From: Dyadobacter fermentans | Lineage (GTDB): Bacteria > Bacteroidota > Bacteroidia > Cytophagales > Spirosomataceae | Length of the DNA stretch: 50,773 bases | Reading direction: 5' to 3' | NCBI RefSeq assembly: GCF_019924045.1 | Contig: NZ_JAHXBN010000043.1 | Location: 1-50,773, forward strand | Shown: piece after piece, positions 24,850 through 32,570 of the stretch | How the letters are laid out: the number at the start of each line of letters is the position of its first letter | Numbering within the stretch: position 1 is the first letter of the stretch | Made by a program: the position numbers and the translations under genes | Notes under the pieces: model-generated | Databases searched by the model: none | What the model was told of the DNA's origin: nothing | What the model saw: the letters and a program-made list of their open reading frames with translations, nothing else

Positions 24850-26247
24850 TTACAAATCAATCGCTTCACCGTAAGCCGCCTCAGTTGCGCCTTTCAACGC
24901 CTCCGACATGGTTGGGTGCGGGTGTACAGAGCGCATGATCTCATGCGATGTAGTTTCGAGCTTGCGTGCTACTACTACCTCGGCGATCATTTCGGTTACG
25001 TTCGCGCCGATCATGTGGGCTCCGAGGAACTCGCCGTATTTCGCGTCGAAGATTACTTTTACGAAACCGTCGGTAACACCGGCCCCTACCGCTTTACCAG
25101 ACGCTTTGAACGGGAACTTACCTACTTTGATATCGTAACCAGCCTCTTTCGCTTTTTTCTCGGTGAAACCTACCGATGCGATTTCAGGCTGGCAGTAAGT
25201 ACATCCAGGAATGTTGCCGTAATCCAATGCTTCGGTTTTGTGACCTGCGATTTTCTCGGCGCAGATGATACCTTCGGCAGTTGCTACGTGTGCCAAAGCC
25301 TGACCAGGCGTACAGTCGCCGATCGCGTAGAATCCCGGAACGTTGGTTTCGTACCATTCGTTAACCACGATTTTACCTTTATCGGTTTTGATGCCTGTTT
25401 CTTCCAGACCGATGTTTTCGATATTCGCAACGATGCCTGCTGCTGAAAGCACTACATCTACTTCGAAAGTTTTTTCGCCTTCCGGTGTTTTAACCGTCAC
25501 TTTGCAGCCTTTGCCGCTCGTATCTACTTTCTCAACCGAAGAGTTTACCAAAGTTTCGATACCGATTTTCTTGTATTGCTTCGCGATTTCTTTTGAAATC
25601 TCTTCGTCTTCAACCGGAACCAGGTTAGGGAGGAATTCCACTACGGTAACCTTGGTTCCCATTGAGTTATAAACGTACGCAAACTCCATTCCGATCGCGC
25701 CTGAGCCGATTACCAGCATAGAAGCCGGCTGCTTTTCGAGGCTCATCGCCTTGCGGTATTCGATGATCTTCTGTCCGTCGAGCTTAATGTTCGGCAACTC
25801 GCGAGCGCGTGCGCCTGTTGCGATGATCACCCCTTTTGAAGCAGTGTAATCTACTTTTTTGCCATCCTTGTCAGTTACTTCAACCGTTTTCTGGCCTTTC
25901 ACTTTACCGGCACCCATGATGACGTCGATCTTGTTCTTTTTCATCAGGAACGACACCCCTTTGCTCATGGAGTCGGCCACGCCGCGGCTGCGTTTGATCA
26001 CCGCACCGAAATCAGCCGAAGATTCGCTTACATTAATACCGTAATCTTTTGAATGCTTGATGTACTCGAATACCTGAGCACTTTTCAGCAGCGCTTTTGT
26101 TGGGATACAGCCCCAGTTAAGGCAAATTCCTCCTAAACTTTCTTTTTCAACAATAGCAACTTTAAGTCCTAATTGGGAAGCACGAATGGCTGCGGGATAA
26201 CCCCCGGGGCCGCTACCAATTACAATCACATCATATGTTTGAGCCAT
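24850..26247 (-). CDS. lpdA: Dihydrolipoyl dehydrogenase (E3)
   Basis: The 465-residue flavoprotein reoxidises the dihydrolipoyl groups of 2-oxoacid dehydrogenases and glycine cleavage, reducing NAD+. It has the FAD motif GSGPGG (residues 11-16), the redox-active disulfide C42-LNWG-C47, a second dinucleotide fold near VIGSGAIGMEFA (about residue 178), and the catalytic histidine in SVHPHPTMSEA near the C-terminus. Length is as expected for the family. It is a single gene with a -7 box at 26301-26294 and a terminator at 24779-24806. Confidence 0.97.
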   Translation of the reverse strand: MAQTYDVIVIGSGPGGYPAAIRASQLGLKVAIVEKESLGGICLNWGCIPTKALLKSAQVFEYIKHSKDYGINVSESSADFGAVIKRSRGVADSMSKGVSFLMKKNKIDVIMGAGKVKGQKTVEVTDKDGKKVDYTASKGVIIATGARARELPNIKLDGQKIIEYRKAMSLEKQPASMLVIGSGAIGMEFAYVYNSMGTKVTVVEFLPNLVPVEDEEISKEIAKQYKKIGIETLVNSSVEKVDTSGKGCKVTVKTPEGEKTFEVDVVLSAAGIVANIENIGLEETGIKTDKGKIVVNEWYETNVPGFYAIGDCTPGQALAHVATAEGIICAEKIAGHKTEALDYGNIPGCTYCQPEIASVGFTEKKAKEAGYDIKVGKFPFKASGKAVGAGVTDGFVKVIFDAKYGEFLGAHMIGANVTEMIAEVVVARKLETTSHEIMRSVHPHPTMSEALKGATEAAYGEAIDL

Positions 26248-26293
26248 TTTCCGGTATTTTTATTGTACGAAATGGGTTGACAAAATTTTGACG

Positions 26294-26301
26294 CAAAGGT
26301 A
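26294..26301 (-). promoter_or_regulatory. -7 box (TACCTTTG) of lpdA
   Basis: On the minus strand TACCTTTG matches TAnnTTTG, 46 nt before the lpdA start codon. The -33 region that should follow lies inside the left repeat array, and no TTTG is seen there. Confidence 0.6.
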
Positions 26302-26310
26302 ATAATTATC

Positions 26311-26417
26311 GTCAGAAATTGGTCAGGAATTAGTCAGGTCTGGTCGGATGTTGTCAGGTGTGGTCGGGAATTAGCCAAGTGGGGTTAGAAAATAGTCAGG
26401 TGTAGCCAGGAAGTCAT
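26311..26417 (-). repeat. Left degenerate repeat array, about 10.4-bp period
   Basis: Units starting GTCAGG or variants begin at 26311, 26322, 26333, 26343, 26353, 26363, 26374, 26384, 26395, 26405 and 26413. The spacing alternates between 10 and 11 bases (mean about 10.4 up to 26405). Read on the minus strand each unit ends CCTGAC, so the array is inverted relative to the right one. It abuts the lpdA promoter. Confidence 0.85.
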
Positions 26418-26498
26418 TTGTTTTGAAGCTGATAAGGTTATTACAAGTTGTTACCAAAGGGAGATTCTGGCGTATCAATTTGCTAACAAACGGGCTGC

Positions 26499-26861
26499 AT
26501 GATGAAACTGGAAGAACTGCAAGTATACCAGCTGGCAATGGTGATTGGCGACGAAATATGGCGAATAGTAGACGATTGGAGCTATTTTGTGAAAGATGCA
26601 TTTGGCAAACAACTGATCCGCGCTGCCGACTCTATCGCTGCCAACATCGCCGAGGGCTTTGGAAGATACCATTATAAAGAGAATCTGAACTTCTGCTACT
26701 ATTCTAGGGGTTCTTTAAGGGAAACAGTAACCTGGCTTACCAAAGCATTGAACAGGAATCTGATTTCTAAGGAAAAATTCACAGAATTGAAGCAACTTTG
26801 TGAGTTGTTATCCATTAAACTTAACAACTACATCAATACAATAGGCAACGGCTTGCGGTGA
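26499..26861 (+). CDS. Four-helix-bundle protein, S23/IVS family
   Basis: The 120-residue protein matches the S23-type four-helix-bundle family, first known from intervening sequences of Leptospira 23S rRNA genes. Signature stretches are LEELQVYQLAMVIGDEIWRI (helix 1), FGKQLIRAADSIAANIAEGF (helix 2), YYSRGSLRETVTWLTKA (helix 3) and a final helix to NYINTIGNGLR. DGR accessory protein Avd belongs to the same fold, but no reverse transcriptase is here. ATG 26499 or 26502 can both start it. The gene lies between lpdA and prfB, and inverted arrays of roughly 10-bp repeats frame it on both sides. Biochemical role unknown. Confidence 0.9.
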   Translation: MMKLEELQVYQLAMVIGDEIWRIVDDWSYFVKDAFGKQLIRAADSIAANIAEGFGRYHYKENLNFCYYSRGSLRETVTWLTKALNRNLISKEKFTELKQLCELLSIKLNNYINTIGNGLR

Positions 26862-26880
26862 TTCAAGCAGGAAATAGTCA

Positions 26881-27038
26881 CAACAAATGACCACACCTGA
26901 CAAATCATGACGACTCATGACAACCCATGACTACTCATGACAATTCATGACGACTCATGACAACCCATGACTACTCATGACAATTCATGACCAATCATGA
27001 CCACTCTTGAACACTCTTGACCACCCCTGACCAAAACC
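26881..27038 (+). repeat. Right tandem array, exact 10-bp period
   Basis: Fifteen consecutive 10-bp units, each ending in TGA and mostly fitting CNACTCATGA, run from 26881 to about 27030, followed by a decayed unit. The 40-bp block 26911-26950 is repeated exactly at 26951-26990. The outer units carry CCTGAC as in the left array; the inner ones carry the palindrome TCATGA. The array ends about 40 bases before prfB. Confidence 0.95.
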
Positions 27039-27079
27039 TAACAGCGAAGTATTTTTTTAACTTAAATTCAAAAAATTCA

Positions 27080-28154
27080 ATGACTGCAGAGCAATTGAAA
27101 GACTTGAAAGCCCGTGTAGAGGCTTTGGGGAGGTATCTTTGACTACGCTAACCGGAAACAACAGCTAGGACAACTCGAACAGCAGACTGTTCAGCCGGAA
27201 TTCTGGAACGACTCTACCCGCGCGGAAAAGGTCATGAAGGAGATCCGGGGTTTGAAATTCTGGACCAATGGTTACGAGGAACTCGCGCGCCTGCGCGACG
27301 ACCTGGACACGATCTGGGAATTTTACGAAGCCGACGAAGCCACCGAAGAAGAGGTGGACGAGGAAGGCAAAAAACTCGCCGACAAACTGGATGAAATAGA
27401 GTTCAGGAAAATGATGGGCGAAGAAGGCGACGAACTGCCTGCCGTGATCGAGATCAATGCAGGAGCGGGTGGTACCGAGTCGCAGGACTGGGCTTCGATG
27501 CTCATGCGGATGTATATCATGTGGGCAGAGAAGAATGGTTACAAGGTACGTCAGGTGGATTTGCAGGATGGCGATGTGGCGGGAGTAAAATCCGTGACCC
27601 TCGAAATCGACGGCGAATATGCCTATGGTAACCTGAAATCGGAGAATGGCGTGCACCGCCTCGTCCGCATTTCGCCATTCGATTCGAATGCACGCCGGCA
27701 TACGTCATTCACCTCCGTGTACGTGTACCCGCTCGCGGATGACAACATCGAAATCGAGGTGAACATGGCCGACATTACCTGGGACACCTACCGCTCGGGC
27801 GGCGCCGGTGGACAGAACGTCAACAAGGTGGAAACCGCGGTACGTTTGCACCACAAGCCATCAGGCATTATCATCGCCTGCCAGCAGGAACGTTCGCAGC
27901 TGATGAACAAAGAGGTAGCGATCCGCTTGCTGAAATCGCGTCTTTACCAGATCGAGCTCGAAAAGCGCAACTCGGCCCGAGCCGAAGTGGAGGCTTCGAA
28001 ACGCAAGATCGAATGGGGCTCGCAAATCCGCAGCTACGTCCTCGACGACCGCCGCGTAAAAGACCACCGCACGGATTACCAGACTTCAAATACCGAAGCG
28101 GTATTGAATGGTGATATCAACGCGTTTATCAAGGCGTATTTGATGGAAGCATAA
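27080..28154 (+). CDS. prfB: Peptide chain release factor 2, made by programmed +1 frameshift
   Basis: The gene is two frames joined by a +1 shift: 27080-27139 (20 codons), skip T 27140, then 27141-28154, giving about 357 residues. The first frame ends GRYL followed by TGA; the second resumes [13 protein letters not shown]2 releases peptides at UGA and UAA. The second part has the stop-codon recognition tripeptide SPF in [13 protein letters not shown] and the peptidyl-hydrolysis GGQ in [16 protein letters not shown]. The internal UGA lets RF2 limit its own synthesis. A terminator follows at 28165. Confidence 0.95.
27128..27143 (+). promoter_or_regulatory. RF2 programmed frameshift signal
   Basis: GGGAGG (27128-27133) acts as internal Shine-Dalgarno, three bases before the slippery CTT and the in-frame TGA followed by C (CTTTGAC, 27137-27143). 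This is the classical prfB shift site. Confidence 0.93.
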
Positions 28155-28164
28155 GATTAATCTG

Positions 28165-28217
28165 AAAGACCTCTCAATCGGGCTGCTTCAATGAGCAGGG
28201 CGTTTGGAGGTCTTTTT
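28165..28217 (+). terminator. Intrinsic terminator of prfB
   Basis: AAAGACCTC (28165-28173) pairs with GAGGTCTTT (28207-28215), with a smaller GCTGCT/AGCAG helix inside, and a T-rich tail follows. Confidence 0.85.
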
Positions 28218-28258
28218 GTTTTAGCTTAAATTTAATCTTTACATTTAAGCGCTACATC

Positions 28259-28537
28259 ATGAACGGAATCCGATACATTATCGATTCAGAAGGAAATAAA
28301 ACTGATGTGGTAATTGATCTCAAAGAGCACGGCCAGATCGTTGAAGATCTTCTTGATTCCCTCCTAGTGAAAGAAAGAAAAAATGAAGAATCGATGTTAT
28401 TCGAAGACTTCATAAAACAACTGGTTGCCGAAGGGAAAGTTATTGAAAGCTCCACCAAGAAACCGCTGAGATTTGGGATGATGAAAGGCACAATCATAAT
28501 GTCTGAAGATTTTGATGACCCACTAGACTTCTCCTAA
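28259..28537 (+). CDS. Small antitoxin-like protein, orphan
   Basis: The 92-residue acidic protein opens with YIIDSEGNKTDVVIDLKEHGQIVEDLLDSL, which resembles the N-terminal beta-alpha part of Phd/YefM-type antitoxins, and ends with KPLRFGMMKGTIIMSEDFDD, a tail seen in DUF2281-type antitoxins that wraps the toxin. In known pairs a PIN-domain or RelE-type toxin gene directly follows; here an alpha/beta hydrolase follows instead. Either it is a solitary antitoxin remnant or a family I do not recognise. No DNA-binding experiment is possible from sequence. Confidence 0.55.
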   Translation: MNGIRYIIDSEGNKTDVVIDLKEHGQIVEDLLDSLLVKERKNEESMLFEDFIKQLVAEGKVIESSTKKPLRFGMMKGTIIMSEDFDDPLDFS

Positions 28538-28557
28538 GAACCAGCACATACGAAAAT

Positions 28558-29340
28558 TTGATAGTTCCACTCCCTTTCACCCAGCTAGGCTCCGGCTCAC
28601 GCATTCTCCTCGCATTCCATGGAATAGGGCAAGATGGTTCTTCGTGCTTCGCCCCTGCGATTCAATCCCTGGGCTCCCATTACACCATCTACGCATTTGA
28701 TCTCCCTTTCCACGGCCACCACAGCGACGCCGCATTTGAAGTTATTTCAAAAGCCGATTTGAAGGGTAGCATCGCCCATTTCCTCAACCAAAACAACATT
28801 TCCCGCTTCGACATTACCGGATTCAGCATTGGAGGGCGCTTTGCGCTGGCTACGCTGGAAGCATTCGCTGGAAGCATCGACCATGCATTCCTGATCGCGC
28901 CCGACGGCGTCTCCGAGCACCCTATGTACGCGCTCGCGACGCGTATTCCGCCTGCTCGATGGATTTACGGTTGGCTGATGCGGCACCCCGGCGTGTTTTT
29001 TCCCGGAGTTCGGGTCGCGCGTACATTGAAACTGGCGAGTAAAAGTCTGGTACGGTTTACGCAGCAAGTTTTAAATACACCCGAAAAAAGGCAGACCATT
29101 TACCGCTCGTGGGTCGCATTCCGGGATTTGCGGTTTGATATTCCGGCCTTAGTCAGGGCGGCTAATACGAATGGGGTAAAGATTTATCTTTTCGCGGGCG
29201 TTTATGACAGTTTGCTGAAACCGAAAGCTGTAAAGAAGCTCGCGGAGCTGCTTCCCGAAAATCAATACATTGAATTAAAAAGCGGCCATACACGCCTGGT
29301 GGAGCACGCAGCCGCATGGATTTGCACTTTATTTAAGTAA
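28558..29340 (+). CDS. Alpha/beta hydrolase
   Basis: The 260-residue protein has the alpha/beta-hydrolase pattern: oxyanion HG in LLAFHGIGQDG (about residue 20), the nucleophile elbow GFSIGG (serine about residue 89), and the histidine in KSGHTRLVEH near the C-terminus. Substrate unknown. The only available start is TTG at 28558, because the next in-frame ATG would remove the catalytic core. The next gene (MHS transporter) starts 24 bases after the stop, so they are probably co-transcribed. Confidence 0.85.
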   Translation: MIVPLPFTQLGSGSRILLAFHGIGQDGSSCFAPAIQSLGSHYTIYAFDLPFHGHHSDAAFEVISKADLKGSIAHFLNQNNISRFDITGFSIGGRFALATLEAFAGSIDHAFLIAPDGVSEHPMYALATRIPPARWIYGWLMRHPGVFFPGVRVARTLKLASKSLVRFTQQVLNTPEKRQTIYRSWVAFRDLRFDIPALVRAANTNGVKIYLFAGVYDSLLKPKAVKKLAELLPENQYIELKSGHTRLVEHAAAWICTLFK

Positions 29341-29364
29341 ATTGGGAAAACCTAATCCCGGTTT

Positions 29365-30660
29365 ATGGAGCAAACTTTACACAAAGATGACACCGGCTGG
29401 CGCCTCAAAGCCATTATCGGGGGTTCCGCAGGTAACCTTGTCGAATGGTACGACTGGTACGCCTATTCGGCATTCTCCCTCTATTTTGCGAATACATTCT
29501 TCCCCGATTCGAACCCGACTGTTCAACTGATCAATACGGCGGGCATTTTTGCAGTAGGTTTCCTGATGCGGCCGATCGGCGGATTTGTTTTTGGAAAACT
29601 GGCGGATAACCGCGGACGCAAAGTGGCGATGACGGTTTCAGTATTGCTCATGTCATTAGGTTCCTTGCTGATTGCATTCCTTCCGGGTTACAACAGCATT
29701 GGTATCGCGGCGCCGTTACTTCTCCTGGTTGCCCGACTGCTTCAAGGGCTTAGCGTTGGTGGAGAATACGGTACTTCCGCCACCTACCTCAGCGAAGTGG
29801 CGACGGAAGAAAAACGCGGTTTCTTTTCCAGCTTTCAATATGTGACGCTCATCGGCGGGCAGCTCATTGCATTGGGCTTACAACTGATTTTGCAAAATAT
29901 CTTCCTCACCGACCAGCAAATGCACGACTGGGGCTGGCGCATTCCGTTCGTGATCGGGGCAATGCTCTCGCTGGTAGCTTTATACCTCCGCGCGCACCTT
30001 AATGAAACGGAAGCATTTCAATCCAAAGACCTGAAAGTAAAGAAAGAAGGTTCGCTGAAAGAACTGATGAAACATCCCAGGGCCATTTTGGTGGTCATTG
30101 GCCTTACTTCGGGCGGTACGCTGGCATTTTATACCTACACGACTTACATGCAGAAGTTCCTGGTGAATACCGTCGGCCTCACGAAATACCAGTCAACGAT
30201 ACTGACCTTTTGCTCCCTGTTCATATTTGCCGCATTGCAGCCGGTTTTCGGAGCGTTGAGCGACCGTATCGGCCGCCGGCCTTTATTGATTGCTTTCGGA
30301 GTTTTAGGGACGATTTTTACTTATCCTCTCCTCACCACGCTGAGCCATACGACAGAAATGTGGCCGGCATTCGGGCTATTGATGGCGGCGCTGATCATTG
30401 TAAGTGGCTACACCTCCATTAACGCGGTCGTAAAAGCCGAGCTCTTTCCCGTGGAGGTACGTGCGCTAGGCGTAGGACTCCCCTATTCCATCGCCGTGGC
30501 GGTTTTCGGCGGCACGGCCGAATACCTGGCATTGTGGGCCAAAAATCTCGGGCATGAGACTTGGTACTACTGGTATGTAACCATCTGCATTTTCATTTCG
30601 CTGATTGTCTACGTCCGGATGAAGGACACCAAACACACTTCCCTGATCGAAAAACATTGA
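29365..30660 (+). CDS. MFS transporter of the metabolite:H+ symporter (MHS) type
   Basis: The 431-residue permease has 12 predicted membrane segments. Signatures are GNLVEWYDWYAYSAFSLYF at the first segment, GKLADNRGRKVAM in the loop between segments 2 and 3, QGLSVGGEYGTSATYLSE in segments 4-5 and GALSDRIGRRPLL in the second half. These are typical of MHS carriers such as KgtP and ProP, which import organic acids or compatible solutes with protons. The substrate cannot be named. It lies directly downstream of the alpha/beta hydrolase, suggesting a joint role in uptake and cleavage. Confidence 0.92.
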   Translation: MEQTLHKDDTGWRLKAIIGGSAGNLVEWYDWYAYSAFSLYFANTFFPDSNPTVQLINTAGIFAVGFLMRPIGGFVFGKLADNRGRKVAMTVSVLLMSLGSLLIAFLPGYNSIGIAAPLLLLVARLLQGLSVGGEYGTSATYLSEVATEEKRGFFSSFQYVTLIGGQLIALGLQLILQNIFLTDQQMHDWGWRIPFVIGAMLSLVALYLRAHLNETEAFQSKDLKVKKEGSLKELMKHPRAILVVIGLTSGGTLAFYTYTTYMQKFLVNTVGLTKYQSTILTFCSLFIFAALQPVFGALSDRIGRRPLLIAFGVLGTIFTYPLLTTLSHTTEMWPAFGLLMAALIIVSGYTSINAVVKAELFPVEVRALGVGLPYSIAVAVFGGTAEYLALWAKNLGHETWYYWYVTICIFISLIVYVRMKDTKHTSLIEKH

Positions 30661-30754
30661 TTATTAGCCGCTAAGGGGCTTGGAAAAAAGCCATTTTCTC
30701 TTGACATAGTCCATTCAATCCTGTAACTTTCTTGAAACCAAAATTTGAGAAGTT

Positions 30755-31189
30755 ATGAACATGATGGATCGAATCGAGCATTGGGGCGATACACACCATC
30801 CGGCCTGGATGGACATAGTTCGTATTGCTTTGGGAGTATTTTTGTTTGCTAAGGGTATCAGCTTCATCAGCGATACCACCAAGTTGTCTCATCTGGTTAC
30901 CGGCCTCGACTTTCATTTGTACACCGTCACGGCCGTTCACTATGTAGCTTTTGCGCACATTTTTGGCGGATTCCTTATCGCAATGGGATGCCTGACCAGA
31001 ATCGCATCCATCATTCAGATACCGATCCTGCTTACTGCCGTGTTTTTTGTCAATATACGGCTCGGCTTTTCGTACCTCAACTCCGAGCTGTGGCTTTCGA
31101 TGATTACGCTCATCCTGGTCATAACATTCGCCGTGGTAGGCTCCGGTCGTTTCTCAATGGACGAGTGGATGAAGAATCATGATAAATGA
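30755..31189 (+). CDS. DoxX family membrane protein
   Basis: The 144-residue protein has four hydrophobic segments (about residues 18-38, 60-85, 88-105, 110-132) with the DoxX-type pattern WMDIVRIALGVFLFAKG and AFAHIFGGFLIAMGCLTR. DoxX-like proteins are small inner-membrane proteins of varied function, some linked to quinone or sulfur redox. It has its own upstream region (30661-30754). The stop abuts the stop of the convergent AraC-type regulator. Confidence 0.8.
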   Translation: MNMMDRIEHWGDTHHPAWMDIVRIALGVFLFAKGISFISDTTKLSHLVTGLDFHLYTVTAVHYVAFAHIFGGFLIAMGCLTRIASIIQIPILLTAVFFVNIRLGFSYLNSELWLSMITLILVITFAVVGSGRFSMDEWMKNHDK

Positions 31190-32065
31190 TCAGACCATTT
31201 CGGGTGCGGCTTTGTAAAGATATTTCCGCTTGTATTCCAGGGGAGTCATATCGGTAACCTTCTTGAAATGCCGGTAAAAGTTGGAAACATTGTTGAAGCC
31301 GCACTCGAAACAAATCACCTCCGTCGCCATTTTATCTTCAATCAGGAACCGGCAAGCCTGGCTAATCCTGATCTCCACCAGAAAATCGTTGTAGGTTTTC
31401 TTGGTCATCAGTTTAAAATACCTGCAAAAAGAAGTGATTCCCAGGTTCGCGATCGACGCTACATCCTGCAAGGAGATATCGTTGCGGTAGTTGGAGAGCG
31501 TGTAGGCGTATATTTTGTTCAAACGCAGCGTTTCGGCATCGTTGGACTTATAGAATGCATGCGCAGAAGCGATCGTTTCATATTCACTTGCCTCCGCCAG
31601 GATCTTCAGGATCGATAACAATGCGATCAGCCGGTCGAGATTTTCCGCATCCACTGCGGAATGCATTAACCTGATCACCTTCTCCTTCGCTTCACCGCGT
31701 ATCAACAGACCTCGTTTGGCACGTTCGTATAACTTGGGGATCTGGTAAGCTTCCGGCAGCAGTAGCAGCTCGCTGCCCAGGCAGTTGGGCAAAAAGTGAA
31801 TGATAACCACCTCCACCGTCGTATTACTCGCGCCTTCTTCCACCCGCCAGGTATGCGGAAGGTTTTCGCCCAACAGGATAAGCTCCCCGTCGGAAAAGTT
31901 GCTGATGTTATCTCCAATGAACCTTACCCCTTTTCCCTTGACCAGATAGTGGAGCTCCAACTCGGGATGGTAATGCCAAACCGTGCCGAAGCCGGAGTCT
32001 TTGTCATGGCGGATGCTGAACGAAGTCCTCGAAGGGATAGGGACCTTATGGAAATGCGGTTTCAT
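31190..32065 (-). CDS. AraC family transcriptional regulator with cupin sensor
   Basis: The 291-residue protein has an N-terminal cupin domain (residues about 10-95, with WHYHPELELHYLVKGKG) that likely binds a sugar or related ligand, and a C-terminal AraC-type double helix-turn-helix (about 190-285) ending in ECGFNNVSNFYRHFKKVTDMTPLEYKR. It lies 150 bases beyond the sigma-like gene, downstream of the SSS/DHDPS gene set on the same strand. Control of that set is a reasonable guess and is unproven. Confidence 0.92.
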   Translation of the reverse strand: MKPHFHKVPIPSRTSFSIRHDKDSGFGTVWHYHPELELHYLVKGKGVRFIGDNISNFSDGELILLGENLPHTWRVEEGASNTTVEVVIIHFLPNCLGSELLLLPEAYQIPKLYERAKRGLLIRGEAKEKVIRLMHSAVDAENLDRLIALLSILKILAEASEYETIASAHAFYKSNDAETLRLNKIYAYTLSNYRNDISLQDVASIANLGITSFCRYFKLMTKKTYNDFLVEIRISQACRFLIEDKMATEVICFECGFNNVSNFYRHFKKVTDMTPLEYKRKYLYKAAPEMV

Positions 32066-32215
32066 TTTAAATCAATGCCGGCAGGGTTTAGGTTGGCTGC
32101 CATTGCTCAATTTAAAAGATTTTTTTTTAATAATCCATCCTGTGCAATGGACAAAATGCTAAAAAAATACTATTAAATAGCGTAATACTAATATTACTAC
32201 TTCTAATCGGGCCTG

Positions 32216-32539
32216 TTAATAGGCACGAAATGACTGTATACGATCGAGATACTGCTTGCGTGCAGCGGGATCGCTGTATTTTCGCATCTCCCCAAAAATC
32301 TGATCTTTCAGGCTGCTGAACAGGTACGATTGGAAATTACCTTCGGCCCGCAAGGCAAGCCGCTCGTTCCAGATTTTGTTGAAAACGGAGTTGATGACAT
32401 TCTCCGCCTCCGCTTCGTCTTTCAGGAGAACGGCACAAAATTTAAATGCAGCGACATGGAAGTACGAACGGAGTTGCGTAAATGCAACTTCGTCCCCCTC
32501 GGTTACCCGATCCAAAATTTGCTGGTTAGGAAAAGTCAT
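32216..32539 (-). CDS. Sigma-70 region-2-like short protein
   Basis: The 107-residue product resembles the N-terminal half of ECF sigma factors. ILDRVTEGDEVAFTQLRSYF and DEAEAENVINSVFNKIWNER correspond to region 2.1-2.2, and FQSYLFSSLKDQIFGEMRKY to region 2.3-2.4. Region 4, which binds the -35 element and gives promoter recognition, is absent; the stop comes 24 residues later. It could be a truncated ECF gene, or a deliberately short protein that interacts with core polymerase. It starts 31 bases after the DHDPS-family gene stop, so it shares that operon. Confidence 0.6.
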   Translation of the reverse strand: MTFPNQQILDRVTEGDEVAFTQLRSYFHVAAFKFCAVLLKDEAEAENVINSVFNKIWNERLALRAEGNFQSYLFSSLKDQIFGEMRKYSDPAARKQYLDRIQSFRAY

Positions 32540-32570
32540 AGCTCAAAATTTAGGGTTTGATCCGATTGGG

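Noticed and set aside
24781..25446. Plus-strand frame of 221 codons
   Set aside because: It lies opposite the 3' half of lpdA, begins in the lpdA terminator and has no recognisable domain: an antisense shadow.
26499..26861. Diversity-generating retroelement with Avd
   Set aside because: Avd shares the four-helix fold, but there is no reverse transcriptase, template repeat or variable target here.
26881..27038. CRISPR array
   Set aside because: Units are 10 bp with no spacers between them and no cas genes nearby.
27080..28154. prfB as a frameshifted pseudogene
   Set aside because: The early TGA sits in the conserved programmed +1 shift site with an internal Shine-Dalgarno; SPF and GGQ motifs are intact.
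28259..29340. Toxin-antitoxin operon
   Set aside because: The gene after the antitoxin-like one is a typical alpha/beta hydrolase, not a known toxin.
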